DNA of 10,108 nucleotides from Oceanospirillaceae bacterium. GTDB taxonomy: Bacteria; Pseudomonadota; Gammaproteobacteria; Pseudomonadales; Balneatricaceae. The position numbers and the translations under genes were made by a program. The notes under the pieces were generated by a model that saw only the letters and a program-made list of their open reading frames with translations, searched no databases and was not told the DNA's origin. Each line of letters begins with the position of its first letter. Position 1 is the stretch's first letter. Location of the stretch: contig DPHB01000035.1 of assembly GCA_003521845.1 (NCBI GenBank), positions 991-11,098 of the forward strand, in the 5' to 3' direction. This document shows, one piece after another, positions 1-7,641 of this stretch.

Positions 1-1983
1 AATCTTACCCAGGGTACTAACGTCGCACATACCGACTTTGGCACGCACATGAGCGGTCTCACGCACATAAGCATCGTCAATGGTTTCACCCGTTTGTGGG
101 TAGTATTGCGCACGGCGGAACAACCCTGTTTCAACAAATACCGCACCTGCACGCTCATGCCACTCTTGCATAGGTGTACGACGTAATGGCTTAAAGTGAT
201 CGCCTAGTTCTCGGCCACCAATACCACCCATAGAAACCGGGGCAATAGGCGAACGAAAACGTGTGGTGCCAGTTTCGGCAATACTCTGTCCTTGGCACTG
301 GGCCATAATGGCCAAGGCGTTGACATTGGATGTCCGTCCTTGGTCATTGGCCATACCTAAAGTGGTATAACGCTTCATGTGTTCAACTGAAACAAAGCCT
401 TCAAGATGCGATTGCACGACATCGGCAGCAGTCACATCATGCTGTATGTCAACCAGCTGCTTACCCTTAGCAGGTACACGCCATAATGGTTGAATATTCA
501 ATGCACCGGCAATATCTTGGCTTGGTTTCACAACTTCGCCAGCCGTGGCATCTAGGGATAGACAGGCGGCTTGGGCAGCAGCCACAGCTTGGTCGATACC
601 AGCATGCAAACCAAACTCGCCTTCGGCACCGGCCACCGACCAGGTATCATCAGCTTGCTGGTCTACCACAAAGGCGGCAATTTGATTGTCATAAACAGGT
701 GGCGTACCACCATGTGCAGCCATCTGTACTTGTGGCGTCCAACCACCCGAATGGGCTAACACATCACAAGCTATACTACGCGTCTGACCAACACTTTCGC
801 CATTGGCGGCCATGTCTGCTACGGCAACGCTACGTACACCGTGCCAACCTTTGGCGGTGGTCACAACACATTGCGTCTGCACAGGTATACCACGCTCCAT
901 ACAGGCAGCAAGTAGCTGTTGCGATGGCTTTTGGCGACTATCAATTACGGCACTCACTGTGACACCCTGATCATGATAATCAAAGGCAGTTTGGTAGGCA
1001 CTGTCATTGTTGGTAAACACCACCATGGTTTTGCCTGCTGCAACGCCATAGTGGTTGATCATCTTGCGTGCACCAGAAGCAAGCATAACGCCTGGCTTAT
1101 CATTGTTACCAAATACCAACGGACGTTCGATTGCGCCGGCGGCAATAATAATCTTTTTAGCCTGAATCTTGTGGTAATTGTGACGCACTTTGCCGTCTAC
1201 GATTTCGTGTGCAGCCAAGGTATTACCATCAAAGCGGCCCCAGCAAATGGTTTTGCGTAGCAAAGTAACATTATCAGCTGCTTCTAAAGCCGCTATAGTG
1301 TCTAAGCGCCACTGCTCTAGTGCAAGGTTATCGGCATTCACAGTTTCATTTAGCAACTGTCCACCAAACTCGGCATGCTCATCCATTACCACCACGCGCA
1401 AACCACTTTGAGCAGCACTTAGTGCGGCACTTAAACCGGCCGCACCACCGCCCACAATGGCCACATCAACAAAGCTGTTAATACGGTCATACACATCAGG
1501 ATCGGCTTGCGTAGGCACCTTACCCCTACCCGCCGCTTTGCGAATACTAGGCTCGTAGAAGCTATACCAAAATTTTGCTGGCCACATAAAGGTTTTATAA
1601 TAAAAACCAGCCGAAAAAGGTGAACCAGGCAAAATCGAGCCAATGACATTGTTCAACGACAACAAATCTAATTTAGGTGAAGGCCAGCAGTTTTGTGAGC
1701 TCACTTCCATACCTGGTGTAACCAACTGCATGGTAGCGCGCGCATTGGGCTCCGCTGTGGCACCATGACCAATGGTGACCAAAGCCCCTGTTTCTTCAGG
1801 GCCACAGGAAGTAACGCCACGTGCGCGGTGGTACTTAAAGCTACGACCAACCACTTCGATACCATTAGCAACAAGCGCTGAAGCAACTGTGTCACCTTCT
1901 CGTGCGGCTAAATTGCGGCCATCGAAACTAAAGGCAATTTCTTTATCGCCAAGGCGCCCAGCGCCATGTCTAAACCCGCTCAT
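1..1983 (-). CDS. soxA: Sarcosine oxidase alpha subunit, heterotetrameric (C-terminal part outside window)
   Basis: Large subunit of the four-subunit sarcosine oxidase. It binds NAD+ and, through its C-terminal half, tetrahydrofolate, which accepts the methyl carbon removed from sarcosine as 5,10-methylene-THF. Reading from 1983 leftward, 661 codons are open with no stop; the family is usually about 1000 residues, so roughly a third is missing. Residues 10-95 resemble the ferredoxin-like N-terminal fold, with a SCGPEETGALV motif at 59-69. A dinucleotide-binding Rossmann motif, VAIVGGGAAG, lies at 174-183. The sarcosine-oxidase signature KRYTTLGMANDQG is at 537-549. The GcvT-like folate domain starts near 600 (TPMQEWHERAG). 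The ATG overlaps the soxD stop as ATGA, and GGAG lies 8 bases upstream, so translation is probably coupled. Soluble cytoplasmic complex. No frameshift seen. Family identity is certain. Confidence 0.96.
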   Translation of the reverse strand, partial: MSGFRHGAGRLGDKEIAFSFDGRNLAAREGDTVASALVANGIEVVGRSFKYHRARGVTSCGPEETGALVTIGHGATAEPNARATMQLVTPGMEVSSQNCWPSPKLDLLSLNNVIGSILPGSPFSAGFYYKTFMWPAKFWYSFYEPSIRKAAGRGKVPTQADPDVYDRINSFVDVAIVGGGAAGLSAALSAAQSGLRVVVMDEHAEFGGQLLNETVNADNLALEQWRLDTIAALEAADNVTLLRKTICWGRFDGNTLAAHEIVDGKVRHNYHKIQAKKIIIAAGAIERPLVFGNNDKPGVMLASGARKMINHYGVAAGKTMVVFTNNDSAYQTAFDYHDQGVTVSAVIDSRQKPSQQLLAACMERGIPVQTQCVVTTAKGWHGVRSVAVADMAANGESVGQTRSIACDVLAHSGGWTPQVQMAAHGGTPPVYDNQIAAFVVDQQADDTWSVAGAEGEFGLHAGIDQAVAAAQAACLSLDATAGEVVKPSQDIAGALNIQPLWRVPAKGKQLVDIQHDVTAADVVQSHLEGFVSVEHMKRYTTLGMANDQGRTSNVNALAIMAQCQGQSIAETGTTRFRSPIAPVSMGGIGGRELGDHFKPLRRTPMQEWHERAGAVFVETGLFRRAQYYPQTGETIDDAYVRETAHVRAKVGMCDVSTLGKI

Positions 1984-2264
1984 GACTGTGTCTCCGTCTG
2001 ACTAGGTGGCATATCGTGTGGCAACCCAACCCAACTAATTTCGTGGCTTAAGGTATTGCGCTGCACCTTTAGCCAGGTGCGGCACCCTAGTGCATGGTGC
2101 CAGTACTCCATGTGCTCACCAGCCACGTTTTCACGCTCGTATACATATTCATTCCAGCTGTCTAAGCTGGCATCGGTGGCGGGTAGGCTACGGTTGGCAT
2201 CTTCACCATAGGTGAATTCCGTGTGTTCGCGCTCGCCACAATGAGGACAGTTAATTCGTAACAT
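1980..2264 (-). CDS. soxD: Sarcosine oxidase delta subunit
   Basis: Small zinc-binding subunit of heterotetrameric sarcosine oxidase, 94 residues, which is normal for the family. The protein opens with MLRINCPHCGERE; Cys6 and Cys9 form the first half of a zinc site, and His57 with Cys61 (HHALGCR) form the second. This spacing fits the Cys-Cys-His-Cys site known in solved SoxD structures. Other family landmarks are a FTYGEDANR stretch at 17-25 and WNEYVYERENVAGEHMEYW around 37-55. A strong AGGAGG lies 8 bases before the ATG. The gene begins 15 bases after soxB ends, and its TGA overlaps the soxA ATG, so soxB, soxD and soxA form one transcription unit. Confidence 0.96.
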   Translation of the reverse strand: MLRINCPHCGEREHTEFTYGEDANRSLPATDASLDSWNEYVYERENVAGEHMEYWHHALGCRTWLKVQRNTLSHEISWVGLPHDMPPSQTETQS

Positions 2265-2279
2265 ATGATTATCCTCCTA

Positions 2280-3536
2280 TTAGTGTGCTTTCGGATAAGG
2301 GCCAACGCCCTTCTCGTCGATAGTGTAACCCTTAGCAAAACGATCCAAAGTATAGGCTTCGTTGAGGGCGTGGGCTTTGTCATTGGCAATGGTATGGGCA
2401 AAACACCAACCTGAAGCCGGTGTGGCCTTAAAGCCGCCATAGCACCAACCTGTATTGAGGTATAAACCGTCAATGGGGCCAACATCAATGATGGGTGAAC
2501 CATCCATGGACATATCCATAATGCCACCCCAAGCACGTAATAATTTCAAGCGCGATAAGTTGGGCATGATGGACAAGCCGCTGGAAATAACATCTTCAAA
2601 TACGGGTAGGTTGCCGCGTTGCGCATAGGTATTGTAGCCATCAAGGTCACCACCAAATACCAAACCGCCTTTATCGGACTGAGAGCAATAAAAGTGGCCA
2701 GCACCAAAGGTCACAACACCTTTTACAACAGGCTTATAAGGCTCCGTTACAAAAGCTTGTAGCACGTGGCTTTCAATTGGCAAACGCAAATCCAACTTAC
2801 TGGTTAAGCGACTCGAGCTACCTGCAACGGCCATACCGACTTTGTCGGCACGAATATCACCACGGTTGGTTTTAACGCCAACAATGGTTTCGCCTTGTAT
2901 GATAAAATCAAGCACTTCGCAGTTTTGAATCAAGTCCACACCCAACTGATCGGCAGCACGGGCATAACCCCAAGCCACAGCATCATGGCGAGCGTTACCA
3001 GCTTCAGGTTGCAGCAAACCGCCATGGATAGGGAACCGTTCCTCGTCAGCCGAACATAGTGCTGGCTCACGCTCTAAGACTTGGTCTCGGGTCAGAATTT
3101 CGGCATCAATACCGTTTAAACGCATGGAGTTGCCGCGACGAGCAAAGGCATCATATTGCGCTTTACTGTGGGCAAGGTTCATCACACCACGGGGTGAGAA
3201 CATGGCGTTGTAGTTAAGATCGATGGCCATAGTGCGCCATAGATCCATACCAAACTCGTAAAAAGGTGCGTTACCATCAAGCATGTAGTTAGAACGCACG
3301 ATAGTTGTGTTACGGCCTACGTTGCCACCACCTATCCAGCCTTTTTCTAACACAGCGACATTGGTAATACCGTGTACCTTAGCCAGGTAGTATGCCGTGG
3401 CAAGGCCATGGCCACCACCACCGACAATAATAACGTCGTAATGGGATTTTGGTTGTGGATCGCGCCAAGCGCGTTGCCAGTTTTTGTTACCACGCAGGGC
3501 TTGCCATGCAATATTCAGGGCGTTGTACTTGCCCAT
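2280..3536 (-). CDS. soxB: Sarcosine oxidase beta subunit
   Basis: Catalytic flavoprotein subunit, 418 residues, full length. It oxidises sarcosine to an imine at a noncovalent FAD, and electrons pass to a covalently held FMN that reacts with O2 to give H2O2. The N-terminal FAD-binding motif VIIVGGGGHG spans 35-44, with the acidic strand end at Glu64 (AVLEKG). His184 in ARHDAVAWG aligns, with an 11-residue offset, with the histidine reported as the covalent FMN site (His173 in the Corynebacterium enzyme); this is from remembered alignment. The C-terminal FAD-dependent oxidoreductase signature GWCYGGFKATPASGW lies at about 363-377. First gene of the soxBDA operon. GGAGG lies 4 bases before the ATG, a short but usable spacing. 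A roughly 250-base leader separates it from tRNA-Val upstream; no confident promoter could be picked there. Confidence 0.97.
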   Translation of the reverse strand: MGKYNALNIAWQALRGNKNWQRAWRDPQPKSHYDVIIVGGGGHGLATAYYLAKVHGITNVAVLEKGWIGGGNVGRNTTIVRSNYMLDGNAPFYEFGMDLWRTMAIDLNYNAMFSPRGVMNLAHSKAQYDAFARRGNSMRLNGIDAEILTRDQVLEREPALCSADEERFPIHGGLLQPEAGNARHDAVAWGYARAADQLGVDLIQNCEVLDFIIQGETIVGVKTNRGDIRADKVGMAVAGSSSRLTSKLDLRLPIESHVLQAFVTEPYKPVVKGVVTFGAGHFYCSQSDKGGLVFGGDLDGYNTYAQRGNLPVFEDVISSGLSIMPNLSRLKLLRAWGGIMDMSMDGSPIIDVGPIDGLYLNTGWCYGGFKATPASGWCFAHTIANDKAHALNEAYTLDRFAKGYTIDEKGVGPYPKAH

Positions 3537-3566
3537 ACAGCCTCCAGTTTTATGTCACCTAGAATC

Positions 3567-3587
3567 TCCATGCACTAATAACATGGA
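3567..3587. repeat. 6-bp inverted repeat in soxB 5' leader
   Basis: Arms TCCATG (3567-3572) and CATGGA (3582-3587) pair perfectly across 9 bases. The site lies about 30-50 bases upstream of the soxB start codon. It could be an operator for a regulator of sarcosine catabolism or a short leader hairpin. Chance occurrence is possible, since the arms are short and contain the common ATG/CAT pair. Confidence 0.35.
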
Positions 3588-3724
3588 AGAGTAGTATGCA
3601 AAGGTACTGAAAGCACTGATTGATAACTAATTTAAATTCGACAAGACTGGTCGCTTTTTTAACAAACAGGGGCTTTTATGTAACATTTTCGACGTTTTAT
3701 TTTATTCTAGCAAAATCGGGACGC

Positions 3725-3758
3725 AAAAAATACGCTATAAGCCCGACTGGGGAAGCGT
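3725..3758 (-). terminator. Probable intrinsic terminator of tRNA-Val
   Basis: On the minus strand a hairpin has outer arms ACGCT and AGCGT (3754-3758 with 3732-3736), inner CCC/GGG pairing around an AGTC loop, and six Ts beginning one base after the outer arm (3725-3730). It begins about 35 bases beyond the tRNA 3' end. The internal bulges make it weaker than a textbook terminator. Confidence 0.5.
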
Positions 3759-3792
3759 TAGACAAAAAAGACAATTTGGAAAATAGAAAAAG

Positions 3793-3868
3793 TGGTGGGT
3801 GATGACGGGATCGAACCGCCGACCCTCTGCTTGTAAGGCAGATGCTCTCCCAGCTGAGCTAATCACCC
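3793..3868 (-). tRNA. tRNA-Val (anticodon UAC)
   Basis: 76 bases including an encoded 3' CCA (3793-3795) and discriminator A. The acceptor stem is GGGTGAT paired with ATCACCC. The D arm is AGCTCAGCTGGGAGAGC, and the anticodon stem CTGCC flanks loop position bases 34-36 = TAC (plus-strand 3833-3835). The T arm carries GGTTCGATCC. From memory it differs from E. coli tRNA-Val(UAC) mainly in the anticodon stem. It reads GUA and, when modified at U34, other valine codons. It has its own promoter at 3914-3941. Bases just outside the mature ends (3869-3875 and 3787-3793) are also complementary, so the precursor can extend the acceptor helix. Confidence 0.97.
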
Positions 3869-3879
3869 ACTTTTTGAGA

Positions 3880-3905
3880 CATTCAGCAAAGGTCGTGGCT
3901 GAATG
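3880..3905 (-). repeat. 8-bp hairpin in the tRNA-Val 5' leader
   Basis: Perfect 8-bp inverted repeat: CATTCAGC (plus-strand 3880-3887) and GCTGAATG (3898-3905) around 10 bases. If transcription starts about 7 bases past the -10 element (near 3907), the hairpin would form at the very 5' end of the precursor tRNA. It may protect the leader or guide processing; alternatively it is a DNA site for a regulator. Confidence 0.55.
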
Positions 3906-3913
3906 AGTTGCGT

Positions 3914-3941
3914 ATTATATAGATAAATAACGCTTGGTCAA
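3914..3941 (-). promoter_or_regulatory. sigma70 promoter for tRNA-Val
   Basis: On the minus strand TTGACC (-35, plus-strand 3936-3941) is followed after 16 bases by a perfect TATAAT (-10, 3914-3919). The segment between the -10 and the expected start, ACGCAAC, is fairly GC-rich, as in stringently controlled stable-RNA promoters. It points into tRNA-Val, which starts 46 bases downstream of the -10. Confidence 0.85.
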
Positions 3942-3976
3942 TGCAAAAAGCTATTAAATTCAAGGTTTTTTGCATT
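3940..3976. repeat. 10-bp perfect dyad between tRNA-Val and fabV promoters
   Basis: Arms AATGCAAAAA (3940-3949) and TTTTTGCATT (3967-3976) are exact reverse complements separated by 17 bases. The left arm overlaps the -35 of the tRNA promoter by two bases, and the right arm lies just upstream of the expected fabV -35 position. The location suits an operator acting on one or both divergent promoters. It is AT-rich and could also be a weak hairpin. Confidence 0.5.
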
Positions 3977-4006
3977 TACTTTGAGACTGTTAAAATTGTG
4001 CCATAC

Positions 4007-4019
4007 CGCTATAATAGCG
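4007..4019 (+). promoter_or_regulatory. fabV -10 element inside a 13-bp palindrome
   Basis: A perfect TATAAT at 4010-4015 lies 32 bases before the fabV ATG. It is embedded in CGCTAT-A-ATAGCG (4007-4019), an exact 6+1+6 palindrome. The -35 at the right spacing (about 3987-3992, CTGTTA) is poor, so the promoter may need an activator. A repressor could bind the palindrome and block the -10. Neither was matched to a known FabR or FadR site. Confidence 0.55.
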
Positions 4020-4046
4020 TCTATAAATCAATAGCAAGGGAATATC

Positions 4047-5243
4047 ATGGTTATTAAACCCCGTGTACGTGGCTTTATGTGTATCACTACTCACCCAACC
4101 GGATGTGAAGCCAACGTCAAAAGCCAAATCGAATACGTACAAAACAATGGTAAAGTTGAAAACGGCCCTAAGAAAGTGCTCGTTATCGGTTCTTCTACAG
4201 GCTACGGCCTTGCCTCTCGTATTACCGCCGCCTTCGGTAGTGGCGCCGATACCTTAGGCTTATTTTTTGAAAAACCTGGCACCGAAAAAAAGCCTGGTAC
4301 CGCCGGCTGGTATAATTCAGCAGCATTTCATAAGTTCGCCGAAGCTCAGGGCATGTATGCCAAAAGCATCAATGGCGATGCTTTTTCTGATGAAATAAAG
4401 CAACTTACTATCGACACTATCAAGGCCGATCTAGGTCAAGTGGATATGGTGGTTTACAGCCTTGCCTCGCCGCGTCGTCAACACCCAAAGACTGGCGAAG
4501 TGCATATGTCAACACTCAAGCCGATTGGCAAGGATGTGGTGCAGCAAGGTGTTGATACAGATAAAAGCATTATTAAAGAATTCACCATTGAAGCCGCCTC
4601 ACAAGAAGAAATTGATAACACTGTTGCCGTTATGGGTGGCGAAGACTGGCAAATGTGGATTGACGCCCTTAGCGCGGCTGACGTTCTAGCACCTGGTTGT
4701 AAAACCACGGCCTATACCTATGTTGGTGAAGAGGTAACTCGTGATATCTACTGGGATGGCACCATTGGTGCGGCCAAAAAAGATTTGGACAAGAAAGTCA
4801 TTGGTATTCGTAACACTATGGGCGAACTTGGCGGTGATGCCCGTGTGTCAGTTCTTAAAGCGGTAGTAACACAAGCCAGTGCCGCCATTCCAGTCATGCC
4901 TTTATACCTCGGCTTGCTATTTAAAGTCATGAAAGAAGAAGGCACTCACGAAGGTTGTATCGAACAAATTGACTTACTGTTCCGTGAAAGTTTGTGTGGC
5001 AACACGCCACGCTTAGATGACGAAGGCCGTTTGCGTGCCGATTACAAAGAAATCGAACCTCATGTACAACGTAAGGTGGAAGCCCTTTGGGCGCAAATTA
5101 CCGACGAAAATCTTAATGATATTAGCGATATGCATGGCTACAAAGAAGAGTTTTTACGCTTGTTTGGATTTGGCATAGAAGGCGTCGATTATGATGCAGA
5201 TGTAAGCCCTATAGCCGATATCCAAGCCTTAGCTAGCATCTAA
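4047..5243 (+). CDS. fabV: Enoyl-[ACP] reductase FabV (NADH)
   Basis: Cytoplasmic reductase that saturates trans-2-enoyl-ACP (or CoA) in the last step of each fatty-acid elongation cycle. FabV enzymes are members of the short-chain dehydrogenase superfamily, larger than FabI, and are known to be little affected by triclosan. 398 residues, typical length. The cofactor motif VIGSSTGYGLASR lies at 46-58. Glu75 in LFFEKP is the acidic residue associated with NADH preference. The catalytic Tyr-X8-Lys is Tyr235...Lys244 in YWDGTIGAAK, with Lys245 following, at the same numbering as characterised FabV proteins. The C-terminal landmark MHGYKEEFLRLFGFG is at 363-377. AAGGGA lies 5 bases before the ATG. 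The next gene starts four bases after the stop, which suggests co-transcription. No fabI is visible, so whether it is the sole enoyl reductase cannot be told. Confidence 0.97.
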   Translation: MVIKPRVRGFMCITTHPTGCEANVKSQIEYVQNNGKVENGPKKVLVIGSSTGYGLASRITAAFGSGADTLGLFFEKPGTEKKPGTAGWYNSAAFHKFAEAQGMYAKSINGDAFSDEIKQLTIDTIKADLGQVDMVVYSLASPRRQHPKTGEVHMSTLKPIGKDVVQQGVDTDKSIIKEFTIEAASQEEIDNTVAVMGGEDWQMWIDALSAADVLAPGCKTTAYTYVGEEVTRDIYWDGTIGAAKKDLDKKVIGIRNTMGELGGDARVSVLKAVVTQASAAIPVMPLYLGLLFKVMKEEGTHEGCIEQIDLLFRESLCGNTPRLDDEGRLRADYKEIEPHVQRKVEALWAQITDENLNDISDMHGYKEEFLRLFGFGIEGVDYDADVSPIADIQALASI

Positions 5244-5247
5244 GTTA

Positions 5248-7599
5248 ATGACTAGCAGTAGTAACCTAGGTGTTAACAGAGTCCCGGTCCTGCAAATGCT
5301 TATTGCCGGCTCACTGGTGGCAACTGCTAACGCCTACTACTGGTTTATAGTTGGCACCGCCTTGGTGCCAGCCTCGTCCATAAACCTGGCCACCGTTGCC
5401 GCACTGGTATTTCTATTACCTATTAAAAACTGGCCTTTCACACTCCCCACGATCGCTATATCGAACTTTATTGCTGGTCTTATATTTGCCCCTGCCGGGG
5501 CCAGTTTAGTTCTCGACATTGTCGTTTTAGGTGGCGGATTTAGTGTTGGCTATATCGGAAAACTGATTACCAAACTATGGAGCCCTAGCGACTTTAGCGG
5601 CCAATTTATCACCTATTTACCGTCAGCATTACCTGTTGCCGTAGCTTATTTCATCAGTCTACTAATGCTTCATGTGTTACGTTACGGCAACGACTTCATG
5701 TCTCATTTCACGACGCTTGACGACGTATTATTCCACTTACATCTATTAGAATTCTCTATCCTTGGCATTGTCATGTTTACCTTTTTACAGGCCTACCGAC
5801 AACGCCAAGAATTCCTTTCGCAGTGGCAAAAGAAGGTTGTTGAAGCGCTTGCAGCAAGCATCATCCACCTTTCTATTATTTACTTGTTCCCAGGTAACTA
5901 TTGGCTAGTCGTAGTTAGCTTGTTAGTCATAGCCTATTTTACCGGTTCCTTTGGCTGCACCGTGGCAACCACCATTGCGGCTACTCTAGCCCCCTACGCA
6001 TGGGGACAAAACGGCACACCAGTCATTGCATTAAATGATTTTACGCTATACGCCCTCATCGTATTTGTAATCGTATCACTGGCCCTCATTCGGGATGGCT
6101 TTGTGTCGGCTGCCAAACAAGGCCGTCCATTCACCTTATCTTTGACGCCGTCGGGTCGAGTCGGCTTGACCATGGCCTCCCCAGAAGTCGATGCCCTACG
6201 CCTACAGCTCGAACAAAAAAGCTTGGAAATCTCCACTGCCAATAGCGATTTAGAGAAGAAAAATGCCAAGTTATTTAACTTAACAAAATCCCTAGAACTG
6301 CAGAAGCAAACCTACAAGCACCTAGTGGAAATTGATGAACTTACCAACCTTAAATCCAGACGCTTCTTCTCTAACCAAATGGCCGACGGTGTACGTAATT
6401 TAGAATTCTGCATCCTGATGATTGACCTAGACAACTTTAAAAGTGTCAATGATATCTATGGCCATCACGCGGGGGATTTGCTCTTAAAAGCCTGTGCACG
6501 CGTACTCCATCAGGCCTGTGACGAACGCAGCTTTGCGGCCCGTTTAGGCGGCGAAGAGTTTTGTATCGCCTTGCAGTCCAATGATCTAGAAGAAGCTATT
6601 AAATTTGCCAATAACATACGTCAACTTGTGGCCAAAACCACTATCAATTTACATAACGTAGAAATCACCCGCAGCATCAGTATCGGCCTCGCTCGTCTTG
6701 ATACACAGAGCCTGCTTAAAGATGTTATGAGCCAAGCGGATGCCGCCCTTTATGATGCCAAAGAAGCTGGCAAAAACTGCATTCGCGTCGCCGATCACGC
6801 ATTTATAGAAAATTGGAGCCAGGCTCGCAGCGCACCTAAACTCGATGCCATCATTCAAGGCCTAGAAAACAACGAATTTGTTTATTATCTACAGCCCATT
6901 TGCAACATTGATAGCGGTGACATTGTTGGATTTGAAGCACTGATGCGCTGGGAACGCGCCGATGGTAGTGTTCTCGCACCAAAAGAATTTATAGAAACCG
7001 TACTTTCTCGTCCCGTATACGCCTTGTTCAAAAAGGCCAGTAAAAAACAGATACTACCGATATTGCAACAATTACACGAACTCGATGAAAGCTTCTACTT
7101 ATCGATCAATGCCGATAGCACCTTCTTCCACACTCCTCGCTATGTCACCGATATCGTTAACCAACTCCGCCAAGCAGGTGCGGACATAGAAAAGCTGATT
7201 ATCGAACTACCAGAAACAGCAGAGATTCATGACCAACAGCTGGTGGTCAATAATGTCAACTATCTACGAGAAAATGGTATTCGTATTGCTTTGGACGACT
7301 TTGGCATGGAACATTCTAATATGGACCGTATTCGTGATATTCCAGCCGATTTTGTAAAAATTGATCGCAGCTTTATCATTGACCTACAGAACGACCCACG
7401 TTCAATCGCTATCGTTAGAGCGCTTGTTACCATGTCACACGAACTCAACTTCGATATTATTGCTGAAGGTATCGAAGAACAAGAGCAGGCCGATGCGTTA
7501 ATAGAAGCAGGAGTAAAACATGTTCAAGGCTATTACTATGGTCAACCCAAACCCCTCAACTACTGGAAACATGCCCACAAAAGAAAACACCCAAGCTAA
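5248..7599 (+). CDS. Membrane MASE1-like GGDEF-EAL cyclic-di-GMP enzyme
   Basis: 783-residue inner-membrane protein with a sensor part and two c-di-GMP domains. Residues 13-285 contain about eight to ten hydrophobic segments resembling a MASE1 sensor (for example VAALVFLLPIKNWPFTLP at 50-67). A coiled-coil-like linker covers about 314-362. The GGDEF domain (~360-515) has Asp393 in MIDLDNFK and an intact GGEEF at 434-438, so it could make c-di-GMP. The inhibitory RxxD site is replaced by DERS at 425-428. The EAL domain (~530-775) keeps the residues needed for hydrolysis: Glu563 (EALMRW), Asn621, Glu653 and Glu656 (IELPE), Asp683-Asp684, Lys704, Glu740 and Gln760. Loop 6 is unusual: DDFGMEHSNM instead of DDFGTGYSSL. 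Both activities are thus possible and the net direction is unknown. The ATG is 4 bases after fabV and lacks a clear Shine-Dalgarno sequence, so it probably relies on coupling. Met17 (5296) is an alternative start. Confidence 0.93.
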   Translation: MTSSSNLGVNRVPVLQMLIAGSLVATANAYYWFIVGTALVPASSINLATVAALVFLLPIKNWPFTLPTIAISNFIAGLIFAPAGASLVLDIVVLGGGFSVGYIGKLITKLWSPSDFSGQFITYLPSALPVAVAYFISLLMLHVLRYGNDFMSHFTTLDDVLFHLHLLEFSILGIVMFTFLQAYRQRQEFLSQWQKKVVEALAASIIHLSIIYLFPGNYWLVVVSLLVIAYFTGSFGCTVATTIAATLAPYAWGQNGTPVIALNDFTLYALIVFVIVSLALIRDGFVSAAKQGRPFTLSLTPSGRVGLTMASPEVDALRLQLEQKSLEISTANSDLEKKNAKLFNLTKSLELQKQTYKHLVEIDELTNLKSRRFFSNQMADGVRNLEFCILMIDLDNFKSVNDIYGHHAGDLLLKACARVLHQACDERSFAARLGGEEFCIALQSNDLEEAIKFANNIRQLVAKTTINLHNVEITRSISIGLARLDTQSLLKDVMSQADAALYDAKEAGKNCIRVADHAFIENWSQARSAPKLDAIIQGLENNEFVYYLQPICNIDSGDIVGFEALMRWERADGSVLAPKEFIETVLSRPVYALFKKASKKQILPILQQLHELDESFYLSINADSTFFHTPRYVTDIVNQLRQAGADIEKLIIELPETAEIHDQQLVVNNVNYLRENGIRIALDDFGMEHSNMDRIRDIPADFVKIDRSFIIDLQNDPRSIAIVRALVTMSHELNFDIIAEGIEEQEQADALIEAGVKHVQGYYYGQPKPLNYWKHAHKRKHPS

Positions 7600-7641
7600 C
7601 GCCTTACCCTGCTAGTCACCAGCCTGAGCACCTGCCAGCGA

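Larger units (their letters stand above)
3537..3792. other. Intergenic leader between tRNA-Val and soxB
   Basis: AT-rich stretch of 256 bases with no credible gene. Seen on the minus strand, in order: a T-rich run right after the tRNA, a hairpin with a T-run that probably ends tRNA transcription (3725-3758), a TAGAAT hexamer without a well-spaced -35, and near soxB a 6-bp inverted repeat (3567-3572 with 3582-3587) whose arms are TCCATG and CATGGA. The soxB promoter must lie here unless the operon is read through from the tRNA. No sigma54-type GG/GC element was seen. Confidence 0.5.

Noticed and set aside
486..1411. Several open frames of 62-158 codons on the plus strand
   Set aside because: They lie opposite soxA, whose own frame is open for 661 codons and matches the family throughout.
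3620..3802. 60-codon plus-strand frame before tRNA-Val
   Set aside because: It covers the probable terminator and runs into the tRNA, has no good ribosome site and resembles no protein I know.
3981..4015. TTGAGA at 3981-3986 as the fabV -35
   Set aside because: Its spacing to TATAAT is 23 bases, too long for a standard sigma70 promoter.
7600..7641. Bidirectional terminator between the convergent GGDEF-EAL and msrP genes
   Set aside because: Only weak, short complementarities are visible and no T-run follows them on either strand.
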